Positions 33,511-41,449 of a stretch of 45,412 nucleotides of DNA are shown here, in pieces (position 1 is the first letter of the stretch; the number at the start of each line of letters is the position of its first letter). Under the pieces are notes generated by a model. That model searched no databases. It was given only the letters and a program-made list of their open reading frames with translations, and was not told the origin of the DNA. The position numbers were made by a program, and so were the translations under genes. The DNA is from JBDTMC01 sp039934475 (GTDB lineage Bacteria > Acidobacteriota > Terriglobia > Bryobacterales > Bryobacteraceae): the NCBI GenBank assembly GCA_039934475.1, contig JBDTMC010000006.1, forward strand, positions 1 to 45,412, in the 5' to 3' direction.

Positions 33511-33590
33511 TGTTCAGGGCGCTTGATGTTCAGGGTGTACGCGCCGTCCTTTGGCCGACACCATGCGTTTAGAAGATACTTAAAGATACT
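33511..33590 (+). promoter_or_regulatory. Direct-repeat leader of the ATPase/DUF4276 module
   Basis: TGTTCAGGG occurs at 33511-33519 and again at 33527-33535. AGATACT occurs at 33574-33580 and 33584-33590, ending just before the ATG at 33593. GATACT can serve as a -10 box, and the first copy would place the transcript start a few bases before the ATG. The paired repeats suggest a controlled promoter; the regulator is unknown. Confidence 0.45.
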
Positions 33591-33592
33591 AA

Positions 33593-34801
33593 ATGAAGCA
33601 AAATGGTCATGACCAGCGGCTGCTACTGCGCATCAAATTAGACGGCTTACTCTCGTTCGGTCCTAGCACTGACGCACTCGAACTGAAGGGCCTAAACGTA
33701 CTCATCGGTCCCAATGCTGCCGGTAAATCTAATCTCATCGAAGCTTTGGCTCTGATACGGTCCACCCCCGTACCGCCAACTGTATCCAACGCCGATTTGC
33801 GCGGTGTCATTCGCCGCGGCGGGGGCGTCAGTGAATGGTTGTGGAAGGGTGAAACAGGCAAGTCTGCTTCTATAGATGTTGTGGTCAATTATCCGAGGGG
33901 CAAGCAGAACCTACGGCACGTCCTATCCTTCCACGACGAGCAAGGCTTCTTTCGACTCGATGACGAGCGTATCGAGAACGAATCACCAGCGCCGGGCGAA
34001 TACGATTCCTATTTTTACTACCGCTTCCAGCGCGGCCAACCGGTTGTTAACACCAAGGGAACGAAAGAACGGAGGCTGGCGAGGGAGACGGTCGATCCTG
34101 AGCTTTCTATCCTCAATCAACGACGCGACCCGGAGCAATATCCCGAAATCGCACACCTGGCCGATGCCTATGAGAAGATTCGGATCTATCGCGATTGGGC
34201 GTTCGGGCGGAACACCGTGTTCCGTGAGGCGCAGAAGGCGGACATGCGGAACGATCGACTGGAAGAGGATTTCAGCAATCTTGGTCTCTTCCTTAGTCGC
34301 TTGCGCAGGACGCCAAAAGCAAAGGCAGCTATCCTCGAGGGGTTGAAAGACCTATATGAAGGCGTCACGGACTTTGAGCCAGTGGTCGAAGGAGGTACCG
34401 TGCAGGTGTTTTTTAGCGAGGGTGACTTCTCGGTCCCGGCGACCCGTCTGTCCGACGGAACACTCCGTTATCTGTGTTTGCTCGCGATACTCTGCGATCC
34501 GACGCCACCTCCCCTGATTTGCATCGAGGAGCCAGAATTAGGCTTGCATCCGGACATTCTGCCGAAACTGGTGGACCTTCTCCTGCAAGCCTCGGAACGC
34601 ACGCAGCTAATCGTCACCACGCACTCCGATGTTCTTGTTGACGCCTTGACACATCGTCCGGATGCGGTTGTGGTGTGCGAAAAGCACGACGGGAGGACTG
34701 AATTGCGGCGGCTTACTGAGTCCGAACTGAAGCCGTGGTTAGGAAAATACCGGCTGGGTGAATTGTGGACTAACGGCCAAATCGGAGGAACGCGCTGGTG
34801 A
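33593..34801 (+). CDS. AAA_21/OLD-like ATPase of a two-gene module
   Basis: The 402-residue protein carries Walker A GPNAAGKSN at 39-47, an ABC-type signature RLSDGTLRYLCLLA near 286, Walker B ICIEEPELGLHPD at 309-321 with the tandem Glu, and an H-loop histidine (VTTHSDVLVD) at 344. The N-terminus shows LNVLIGPNAAGKSNLIEALALI. This is the SMC/RecF-like ATPase class that acts as a sensor in several anti-phage systems. There is no nuclease domain in the protein itself. Its stop overlaps the DUF4276 start by GTGA, so the two proteins act as a pair. Codon use seems less GC-extreme than in the neighbours. Confidence 0.88.
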   Translation: MKQNGHDQRLLLRIKLDGLLSFGPSTDALELKGLNVLIGPNAAGKSNLIEALALIRSTPVPPTVSNADLRGVIRRGGGVSEWLWKGETGKSASIDVVVNYPRGKQNLRHVLSFHDEQGFFRLDDERIENESPAPGEYDSYFYYRFQRGQPVVNTKGTKERRLARETVDPELSILNQRRDPEQYPEIAHLADAYEKIRIYRDWAFGRNTVFREAQKADMRNDRLEEDFSNLGLFLSRLRRTPKAKAAILEGLKDLYEGVTDFEPVVEGGTVQVFFSEGDFSVPATRLSDGTLRYLCLLAILCDPTPPPLICIEEPELGLHPDILPKLVDLLLQASERTQLIVTTHSDVLVDALTHRPDAVVVCEKHDGRTELRRLTESELKPWLGKYRLGELWTNGQIGGTRW

Positions 34802-35421
34802 GTGCGGCACTTTATTTGGAGGGCGGCGCGACGGGTCCGGATTCGAAGGAACTGAAGATCAGATGCCGAGAAGGTTTTCGCAAGCTTCTCCAAAAGTGTG
34901 GCTATGAGAACCAACGCCGGATGCCGCGGTTGATTGCCTGTGGCTCGAGACAAGCGGCATTTGAAGACTTCCAAGCAGCAGTTCGCATTGCCGGCCCCGC
35001 CGACTATGTGGCGCTATGGATTGATAGCGAGGACCCTTTGGCAAACCCTGAGGCATCGTGGGATCACTTGAGGGCTCGTGACAACTGGCAGCGGCCATTG
35101 GGCGTCACCGACGATCAAGTGCTGTTCATGACGACTTGTATGGAGACTCTGATCGTCGCCGACCGGACCGCGTTGACGGAACACTTCGGTGCGAAGTTGC
35201 AGACGACGGCGTTGCCGCCCCTGGTCGACCTGGAGAACCGGCACCGACACGATGTCCAAGACGGATTGGTTCGCGCCACTCGCAATTGCAAGAATGTTTA
35301 CGAGAAGGGAAAGAGGTCGTTTGAAGTACTCGCCAAGTTGTCCCCCGAGGCCTTGGCTGCTCATCTCCCGAGCTTCGTCAGAGCCCGACGCATTCTCAAT
35401 CAAAAGCTGAATCCTCGATAA
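34798..35421 (+). CDS. DUF4276 (TOPRIM-like) partner protein
   Basis: The 207-residue protein starts with GTG at 34798 inside the ATPase stop. The N-terminus LYLEGGATGPDSKELKIRCR has the glutamate-glycine of TOPRIM-type sheets, DYVALWIDSEDPLANP near 70 has the paired acid residues, and FMTTCMETLIVADRTAL near 110 follows the DUF4276 pattern. Related TOPRIM proteins paired with ABC ATPases act as nuclease effectors in PARIS (AriAB) and AbiL-type abortive infection. The same roles are likely here: ATPase as sensor and this protein as effector. That is inference. Confidence 0.78.
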   Translation: MSAALYLEGGATGPDSKELKIRCREGFRKLLQKCGYENQRRMPRLIACGSRQAAFEDFQAAVRIAGPADYVALWIDSEDPLANPEASWDHLRARDNWQRPLGVTDDQVLFMTTCMETLIVADRTALTEHFGAKLQTTALPPLVDLENRHRHDVQDGLVRATRNCKNVYEKGKRSFEVLAKLSPEALAAHLPSFVRARRILNQKLNPR

Positions 35422-35545
35422 AGCGGGATTCGCGCCTCCTTTGATCGATTTTACCGGCGGCACCCGCCAATTTCGTTAGGGTTAGTTCTCCATCGCGGCG
35501 GCAGGATGGTGCACCACGCGGGTCTATATCGCAATCCTTACTAAC

Positions 35546-35764
35546 ATGGGAACACGTCGAAAGGCCGCCCCCACACGATCAGTTCGACAAAGCGTAGCTA
35601 TTCCGGCGGCTCTGGCTGACGAAGTTCAGTGCGTCGCACAGCGGCAACCCGAGGTTTCCCATGGCCGTTTTGTGGACGGGAACGAACCGGTCCTCAAGAA
35701 CGAGGCTGGTCCCGGACTGATACCGTCGATTTTCGGGATGGATTCCATCGCCGAAGGTTCACAG
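35546..35764 (+). pseudogene. Remnant of a ribbon-helix-helix antitoxin gene
   Basis: The ATG at 35546 opens with RRKAAPTRSVRQSVAIPAALADEVQ, a ribbon-helix-helix DNA-binding start. The tail GNEPVLKNEAGPGLIPSIFGMDSIAEGS resembles the usual family C-terminus (KNEAGxDLIxxIFGxDxIAE). The part between them, about 35 codons in complete relatives, is missing. The frame then runs into the antisense of the next gene without a stop of its own. It seems to be a deletion product. The 124 bases before it (35422-35545) show nothing else recognisable. Confidence 0.55.
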
Positions 35765-35782
35765 CGACGCCCCGCCTTCGAG

Positions 35783-36607
35783 TTAGTTCCGCATCTTCTG
35801 CGTGATCGTCGCGGCTTGAGAGTTGAGGCTGGTGAGCTGGCGGAGGTCTTCTTCGGCCAGTTGCACGGTATTTTGCAGCCGCGGGAGATCGACAGTCTGG
35901 CGCCGTGGGGTTTCGTCGGTGTTGTCGAGACGGATCGTCATGGCGCGTACCTGATCCGTTAAGTCCCGGTAGCGGCGCATTAGGTTGTTCAGATAGAGAT
36001 CGCGGCGGCGGTTGATGTCTTCCAGGTCGCGGGCGAGGGTGGCCATCTTCGTGATCTTGTCGTTGGCGGAACGCATGTCGTCGGTGGTGCGGCGGGCTCC
36101 GCTCTCAAGGGCGGTGAGGCGATCGGTCTTGCTCTTGAGCTCGGTTTGCATTGCGGCGACGACGCGATTTGCGGAGGCGAGGCTCTCGCGTAGTTCGGAT
36201 TCGGCTTGGGCGTGCTGTTTGTTCTCGCCTATCGCCTTCTCTGAAGCGGCTTCGAGTTCACGGACGCGGTCCTGGAGTTCCGCTAGTGACGCTCGGGCGG
36301 TGGTCAATTGGTCCTTCACCTGGCCGAGCATGCGGACGCCTTCGAGGCGGGCGGCGATCTCGGCGGCGGTGGCCGCGGCGTGGCCAGGAGCGCGATCGGC
36401 CGTTGGCGGCGCTTCCGCGGGGGCGGGAGGCTCGGCGGGTTGACCCGCGGCACGCGCTGCTAACGCGCGGTTCTCCTCCTGCAGTCGAGAGAGCGCGGCC
36501 TCGCGCTGCGTGGTGTCCTGTTTCTGTTTCCACACGAAGAACAGCGCGCCGGCGAACAAGGCCAGCAGCAGGAGCGGCAGCCACAGAGGAGCCTTTCTGC
36601 TTGTCAT
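35783..36607 (-). CDS. Membrane-anchored coiled-coil protein
   Basis: The 274-residue protein has one N-terminal membrane segment (WLPLLLLALFAGALFFVW, about 8-25). A proline/alanine linker follows (QPAEPPAPAEAPPTA, about 56-70), then a long coiled coil from about 100 to 270, with heptads such as ASLAELQDRVRELEAASEKA and KITKMATLARDLEDINRRR. It should span the periplasm as a rod. It starts three bases after the VWFA gene and shares its operon with the Oar-type barrel. Function is unknown; a structural or scaffold role is suggested. Confidence 0.75.
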   Translation of the reverse strand: MTSRKAPLWLPLLLLALFAGALFFVWKQKQDTTQREAALSRLQEENRALAARAAGQPAEPPAPAEAPPTADRAPGHAAATAAEIAARLEGVRMLGQVKDQLTTARASLAELQDRVRELEAASEKAIGENKQHAQAESELRESLASANRVVAAMQTELKSKTDRLTALESGARRTTDDMRSANDKITKMATLARDLEDINRRRDLYLNNLMRRYRDLTDQVRAMTIRLDNTDETPRRQTVDLPRLQNTVQLAEEDLRQLTSLNSQAATITQKMRN

Positions 36608-36610
36608 CCG

Positions 36611-37531
36611 TTACCTCTCTTTCAACAAGAAGCGGTTGCGATAGCTTAAACCATCCGCTCCCTCTAATACCACTTGAATGTTGGGCGAGACCTTTTCGGG
36701 CAATGCGATATCAAGTGCCCAATGCGACTGAACACGTTCCATCAGCCTGGTGATGGCGTCAGGGACTTCGGCGGGGGAGCGGCAGAACGCGGCGCTTCCA
36801 CCGGTGGCCTGCGCGAGCTGCAGTAATCCGGTTTGGTACGCCTCATTGAGGTGATCGCCAAAGTAGGCGAGGTGTGCGATGAAGAGCGGCGTGTCGAGGG
36901 CGGCGATATTCCGCTCCAGCTTGGAGATCTTCTCCTTCACGAGGCCTTCAGGAAAACGCCGGCTGAGGTCGCGGGAATCGCTCGAATTGATCACCGGATT
37001 AGTATAGTCCTCGCGGTACTCGTAGATGTTGGAGTCAGTGATGTAGAGCACCGCGAGCCGGACGCCAGTCTTAAGGATGAGGGAATCGCCGAGCCGCGAG
37101 GACTGCTCGACGGTGTCGAGGAGGCCGGGACGACCACTTATGGGAAGGGCTATGATGGCGGCGGACAAAGCGGCGCGGTCGGAGGTCGGGTCGAGGAGGA
37201 CGCTCAACCCATCCTGGGCGCGGAGCAAGCCGACATGGAGCGAAGGGGGCGCCTTCTCCAGGGCTGCCAATAGGGTATCGCGGGCGGGATCGACCCGGGC
37301 GAGATCGCCGACGACATCGAAGACAATGAGCAGCATGAGGTCTTCCGACGGCGGGTGGACGAGCGTGATTTTCGCCGCTTCGCCATCTACCTTCGCTGTG
37401 AGTTTCGCCGGGTCGAGGCTGGCATCCTCGGTCCAGCAGGCGACGCGGATGGAGGTGCGGCGCACCGGCTTGGTGGCGGCAGCGGCGGTGAGCAGCGAGG
37501 CGGTGACTAGCAGTGCAATCAGCGCGCGCAT
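36611..37531 (-). CDS. Acidobacterial VWFA-related domain protein, exported
   Basis: The 306-residue protein has a signal peptide (ALIALLVTASLLTAAAA). The rest is a von Willebrand A-like Rossmann domain: DLMLLIVFDVVGDLARVDPA at the MIDAS position, HVGLLRAQDGLSVLLDPTSD, VRLAVLYITDSNIYEYRED and LLQLAQATGGSAAFCRSPAEV. The DxSxS metal site is replaced by DVVGD, so metal-dependent ligand binding is doubtful. The family is expanded in acidobacteria. It overlaps the preceding barrel gene by one base (TAATG). Confidence 0.82.
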   Translation of the reverse strand: MRALIALLVTASLLTAAAATKPVRRTSIRVACWTEDASLDPAKLTAKVDGEAAKITLVHPPSEDLMLLIVFDVVGDLARVDPARDTLLAALEKAPPSLHVGLLRAQDGLSVLLDPTSDRAALSAAIIALPISGRPGLLDTVEQSSRLGDSLILKTGVRLAVLYITDSNIYEYREDYTNPVINSSDSRDLSRRFPEGLVKEKISKLERNIAALDTPLFIAHLAYFGDHLNEAYQTGLLQLAQATGGSAAFCRSPAEVPDAITRLMERVQSHWALDIALPEKVSPNIQVVLEGADGLSYRNRFLLKER

Positions 37532-40332
37532 TAGAAGCTGAGCCTCAAGCCGAGTTGGACAACCCGGCCACCCCGGGAGCCGATGATACGCCCGGCGTTG
37601 AGGTTGGGCGCGCTGGCTGGACCAATGACGTTATCGGGATCGTTCCAGTTGGCGTGGTTGGTGAAGTTGAATCCGGAGGCGCTGAATTCGAGGGTGCGCT
37701 CGGCAGCGAGAGAGAAGCGCTTGTTCACGGAAAGGTCGTGAATTTGGCTGCCGGGGAGCCGGATGTCATTGTGGGTGCGCGCGGCGTTGCCCATGGTGAA
37801 ATCGGCGGGTTGATCGAAAGCGGCGGGGTTGTACCACAGCTCCGGCCCTTGATTCGGAACATGCGGGTCAACGCCGGGAACGACATTGACATTTACCACG
37901 GGGAGCACGCCGCCGGTGTTGTTGAACTGCGGGTGGAGGTACAGGGGATCGCCTCCACTGATGGTGCTGACGCCGCTGAAAGACCAGCCATCCACCAGGA
38001 CGTGACGCCAGTCCGTGTAGGCCATAAAGGGTTTGTTGGCGCCGATGGGGAGTTCGTAGACGTAACTCAGCGAGAGGTGCTGGATAGCGACACCTACGGT
38101 TTGGGACCACTCATTATGGCGGTTGAATTCGTCCTGGCGGCCGTAGGGGCCGGAGTAGTCGTCGAACTGCTTGCCATATTCGTAGTAGGCGTTGATGGAG
38201 AGTCCGCTGGAGGTGCGTTTCTCAAGGCGGAGGTACGCAGCTTGGCGGCGGTAGCGCCCGGCGGGGTAAGACGCGTAGAGGTTCAGGCCCAGGTATTGCG
38301 GGTAGGGTGAGAGAGAGCGGCGGAAGTTCAGGTCATTCAGTTGATCGCGATAGACAAGGGCTGATGGCGGGATGGCGTCTAAATTTGCCGTGGTACTGCT
38401 GACGAGTAAGTTCTTGCCGTTGCTGGCATAGACGGCGGATGTAAGTATGACCGAGCCGGGTATCTTCGTTTCGAATGTGATGCTGGCGCTCTGGGTGGTG
38501 GGGATGGCTGAGGTCTGATTGACGAAGTCGGCGTGAGTGTCGTTGGCGGCGGTAGGGCGGAGGTCGGGAAGTGCGTGCAGAGCCGGGACTCCACCGGAGA
38601 GCGTGACGGCGGGTTCCAATTGCACGTTCGGGGAGGTGAATGTATCGTAGCCGTTGAAGCCCTGAGTGCCGAATTGCACGGAGTAGACCGGAACGGGTGA
38701 GTAGGAACGGCTGTAGCCGAGGCGGAGGGTGCGCGAGGTGTTGCCACCCGGGCTCCAGGCGAGGCTGGCGCTGGGATCGAGGCGGGTGATGGTGGGTTGG
38801 AAGGCGCGGCCGGTTCCATTCTGACCGGCGAAGGTGAGCGCGCCGGGCAGACCGTTGGCGGGGTTGATGAGGCTGGGATCGACGGTGGATTGACGATCAA
38901 ACTTTTCCGTTCGCGGATTGAAGACCTGGAGCGTTCCCGCGATGGCCACGGTGAGGCCGGGCCGGATGTCGTACTGATCGCGTCCGGAAAAAAGCAAGCG
39001 ATGCTTTCGAAAATAGGATGGCGAGGGGACGAGACTGACCTGTGCACTATCGGCAGCGCCGAGCACGAAGCTGGCAAAGGCGAGGCCAGTGTTGTTGATG
39101 CCGGGCAGGCTGGTGATGCTGGGGGAGAAAGTGAACGCGCCGCCTGGGTACGTGGGAACGAAGGTGTTCACCTGACTCTGGGCGAACTGTGCGGTGGCGC
39201 GAAGGTTGTGTTTGTGAATACGGGTGGCGAAGGCGTCGGTATAAATGAAGTTATTGCGAGTATTTTTCGAGGTGGGGTTGGCATTGCCCATGGGCAGGTA
39301 AGCGCCAAGGGAGAAGACGGGGAAGACGTCGCTTCCGGCGCCGGTGACGCCGACTTGGGAGGCGAAATCGGACTGGCCTGAGGCATCCTGCGAACCGTCC
39401 GTCTGGGCATCGACGGTGAGTGTGTTGACGGACTGCGCGGAGAGGGTGAAGACGTAGTCCAGCGAGGCGCGGCGGCTTTGAAATGTGCGGTCGGGACTGC
39501 TGGAGTCGGCGACGGTGTCGAAGTATTTGGCGGCGCCGGCGAAGCCGTTGCTGATGGAGAGATTGAAGTTGAAGCGATGGCGGTCGAGCAGTGTGTGATC
39601 GACGCGGGCGATGACACCGTTGGCGGTGTTGGGCTGCGGCGATACGACGAAATAGTTGTTTTGAAAAAACGGACCGACGTTGGTGTTCGGCGTGGGGTAA
39701 TACGCGAGCGCTCTTTGCGCTACTGGGTCGAGGCGGTTCTGGGGGATGACGTTGTTGGGGAATGGGTCGCGAAAATATTGGAGGTTCTCAGTGCTGACGG
39801 CCTGTGTCGGGTCAAAGCCAGGATTGAGGCGCGTGCTGGCTGGGTCGTAGATGGGCAGAGGCGCGCCGGCGAGATCCACTACGTGAGAAAAGTCGCCGCT
39901 GCGTTCCGGGACCGTGGGGAGGGTACGAAGCGTGGACCGGCCGATGTGCTCACGAACACCTTCATAGGAGATGGAAAAGAATGTGCGCCGGTTGCTTTGA
40001 TAGAGCTTTGGGATGATCACCGGGCCGGTGAGGTTGAAGCCGAACTGGTTGCGGCGAAGGAGGCTCTTGCCGGCGCCGCTTTGGCTGACTTCGTGAGGCA
40101 CGGCGTCGAGGAAGTCGTTACGGAAGTTGTGGAAGAGGCGGCCGTTAAAGCGAGGCTTGGGGCTGTTCTTTGCTTTGCGGGGACCGTCGGCGCGGAGGCC
40201 CAGGTTGCGGGTCTCGATTTTGAACTCCTCGACGGCCTGCTGCATGCGTGTATTGGCAGGGGCCTGCTCATCGGCGGCCACGACGGGCGTAGCTAGGGCG
40301 AGAAGGCAAAACAGGGGGAGGAAGAACCGCAT
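37531..40332 (-). CDS. Oar-type outer-membrane barrel lacking the plug domain
   Basis: The protein has 933 residues. A signal peptide (LPLFCLLALATPVVAA) is followed by about 40 residues of linker and then directly by the Oar barrel pattern: FNGRLFHNFRNDFLDAVP, RRNQFGFNLTGPVIIPKLYQ, RRTFFSISYEGVREH, PFPNNVIPQNRLDPVAQRAL, and a C-terminal VVQLGLRLSF ending in Phe. Typical Oar proteins of about 1050-1200 residues have a carboxypeptidase-regulatory-like domain and a TonB plug before this point; both are missing. It is the first gene of a three-gene operon with a VWFA protein and a coiled-coil protein. On the minus strand TACACT at 40341-40346 is close to the start. Confidence 0.8.
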   Translation of the reverse strand: MRFFLPLFCLLALATPVVAADEQAPANTRMQQAVEEFKIETRNLGLRADGPRKAKNSPKPRFNGRLFHNFRNDFLDAVPHEVSQSGAGKSLLRRNQFGFNLTGPVIIPKLYQSNRRTFFSISYEGVREHIGRSTLRTLPTVPERSGDFSHVVDLAGAPLPIYDPASTRLNPGFDPTQAVSTENLQYFRDPFPNNVIPQNRLDPVAQRALAYYPTPNTNVGPFFQNNYFVVSPQPNTANGVIARVDHTLLDRHRFNFNLSISNGFAGAAKYFDTVADSSSPDRTFQSRRASLDYVFTLSAQSVNTLTVDAQTDGSQDASGQSDFASQVGVTGAGSDVFPVFSLGAYLPMGNANPTSKNTRNNFIYTDAFATRIHKHNLRATAQFAQSQVNTFVPTYPGGAFTFSPSITSLPGINNTGLAFASFVLGAADSAQVSLVPSPSYFRKHRLLFSGRDQYDIRPGLTVAIAGTLQVFNPRTEKFDRQSTVDPSLINPANGLPGALTFAGQNGTGRAFQPTITRLDPSASLAWSPGGNTSRTLRLGYSRSYSPVPVYSVQFGTQGFNGYDTFTSPNVQLEPAVTLSGGVPALHALPDLRPTAANDTHADFVNQTSAIPTTQSASITFETKIPGSVILTSAVYASNGKNLLVSSTTANLDAIPPSALVYRDQLNDLNFRRSLSPYPQYLGLNLYASYPAGRYRRQAAYLRLEKRTSSGLSINAYYEYGKQFDDYSGPYGRQDEFNRHNEWSQTVGVAIQHLSLSYVYELPIGANKPFMAYTDWRHVLVDGWSFSGVSTISGGDPLYLHPQFNNTGGVLPVVNVNVVPGVDPHVPNQGPELWYNPAAFDQPADFTMGNAARTHNDIRLPGSQIHDLSVNKRFSLAAERTLEFSASGFNFTNHANWNDPDNVIGPASAPNLNAGRIIGSRGGRVVQLGLRLSF

Positions 40333-40352
40333 CCACTTTTAGTGTACCGGAC

Positions 40353-40372
40353 GCGACTGGGGAGTCGCTTTT
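40353..40372 (+). terminator. Hairpin with U-run upstream of lpxD
   Basis: GCGACT (40353-40358), GGGG, AGTCGC (40363-40368) and then TTTT form a classic intrinsic-terminator shape on the plus strand, just 15 bases before the lpxD start. It could insulate lpxD from antisense or upstream transcription, or act as an attenuator in its leader. Confidence 0.55.
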
Positions 40373-40387
40373 CGCTACGCTGGAACC

Positions 40388-41449
40388 GTGAAGCTGAATG
40401 AACTGGCGGCGGCGATCGGGTGCCTGGTGGCGGGCGACGGGGACGTGGAGATCAGCGGGGTGGCGGGGATGGAGCAAGCCGCGCCCGGGCAGTTGACCTT
40501 CCTCGCGAACCCGAAATATGCCCACAAAGTGAAGAGTACAAGGGCTTCGGCGATTCTGGTCTCGGAGGCGCTGCGGGACCTGCCCATCGTGAGCGTGGTT
40601 TCGAGCAACCCCTATCTGGATTTCGCCCGCGCCCTGGAATTGTTTTACCAGGCGCCACGTCCGGCGGCGGGCGTGCATCCCACGGCTAGCGTTGCGGCCA
40701 GCGCAGTGATCGGCGAAGGGGCTTCGGTGGGACCCTATGCGGTTGTCGGGGAACGGGTGACGATTGGCCGGAATGCCGTGCTGCATCCGCATGTCGTCAT
40801 TTATGAAGGCGCGCAGATTGGCGATGATTTCCTGGCGCATTCGGGGGCAGTGGTGCGGGAGTTCTGCCGTATCGGGAACCGCGTGATTTTGCAGAACGGG
40901 GTGGTGATTGGGGGCGACGGGTTCGGATTCGCCAAACGTCGGGACGGGTCGCACTATAAGATTCCGCAGTCAGGACCGACGGTGATTGAGGACGATGTTG
41001 AGATTCAAACGCTGACTTCGGTGGACCGGGCGACGGTGGGGGAGACGCGGGTGAAGCGTGGGGCGAAGATCGATAGCCTGGTGCAGATCGGTCATGCGTG
41101 TGTGGTGGGTGAGGACAATATCATCTGCTCGCAGACTGGTTTGGCGGGGAGCAGCGTGCTGGAGAAGAATGTCCTGCTGGCGGGGCAGGTGGGTATCTCG
41201 GGGCACCTGACGATTCACGAGAACTCGATTGTGTATGCGCAGAGCGGCGTGGGCGGAGATGTGAAGGCGGGCAGTGTGATATCGGGTTCGCCGGCGTTTG
41301 AGGCGCGTGAATGGCTGCGGGCGATCACGGGATTTCCGAAGCTGCCGGAGTTACTCAGGACAATGAGACAATTGGAGAAACGCGTTGCACAGCTCGAGGC
41401 AGATCTCGCGGCCAATGGCGCGTCCGGTGAGGCGACTAACGATGAGTGA
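40388..41449 (+). CDS. lpxD: UDP-3-O-acyl-glucosamine N-acyltransferase LpxD
   Basis: The protein has 353 residues from GTG 40388. The N-terminal domain (MKLNELAAAIGCLVAGDGDVE, LTFLANPKYAHKV) leads into a left-handed beta helix with many hexapeptide repeats (VHPTASVAASAVIGEGASVG, IGDDFLAHSGAVV). The catalytic histidine is H236 in VQIGHACVVGEDN. The C-terminal helix is EKRVAQLEADL. It adds the N-linked acyl chain in the third step of lipid A synthesis in the cytoplasm. It overlaps the LOG-family gene by eight bases (ATGAGTGA). Confidence 0.95.
   Translation: MKLNELAAAIGCLVAGDGDVEISGVAGMEQAAPGQLTFLANPKYAHKVKSTRASAILVSEALRDLPIVSVVSSNPYLDFARALELFYQAPRPAAGVHPTASVAASAVIGEGASVGPYAVVGERVTIGRNAVLHPHVVIYEGAQIGDDFLAHSGAVVREFCRIGNRVILQNGVVIGGDGFGFAKRRDGSHYKIPQSGPTVIEDDVEIQTLTSVDRATVGETRVKRGAKIDSLVQIGHACVVGEDNIICSQTGLAGSSVLEKNVLLAGQVGISGHLTIHENSIVYAQSGVGGDVKAGSVISGSPAFEAREWLRAITGFPKLPELLRTMRQLEKRVAQLEADLAANGASGEATNDE

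Noticed and set aside
33593..35421. Gabija or Septu defence system
   Set aside because: There is no UvrD helicase, HNH nuclease or TOPRIM fused to the ATPase; the partner looks like DUF4276.
37513..40296. Plus-strand frames of 265 and 272 residues opposite the Oar-type gene
   Set aside because: Antisense shadows; low-complexity Glu/Gly/Val composition.
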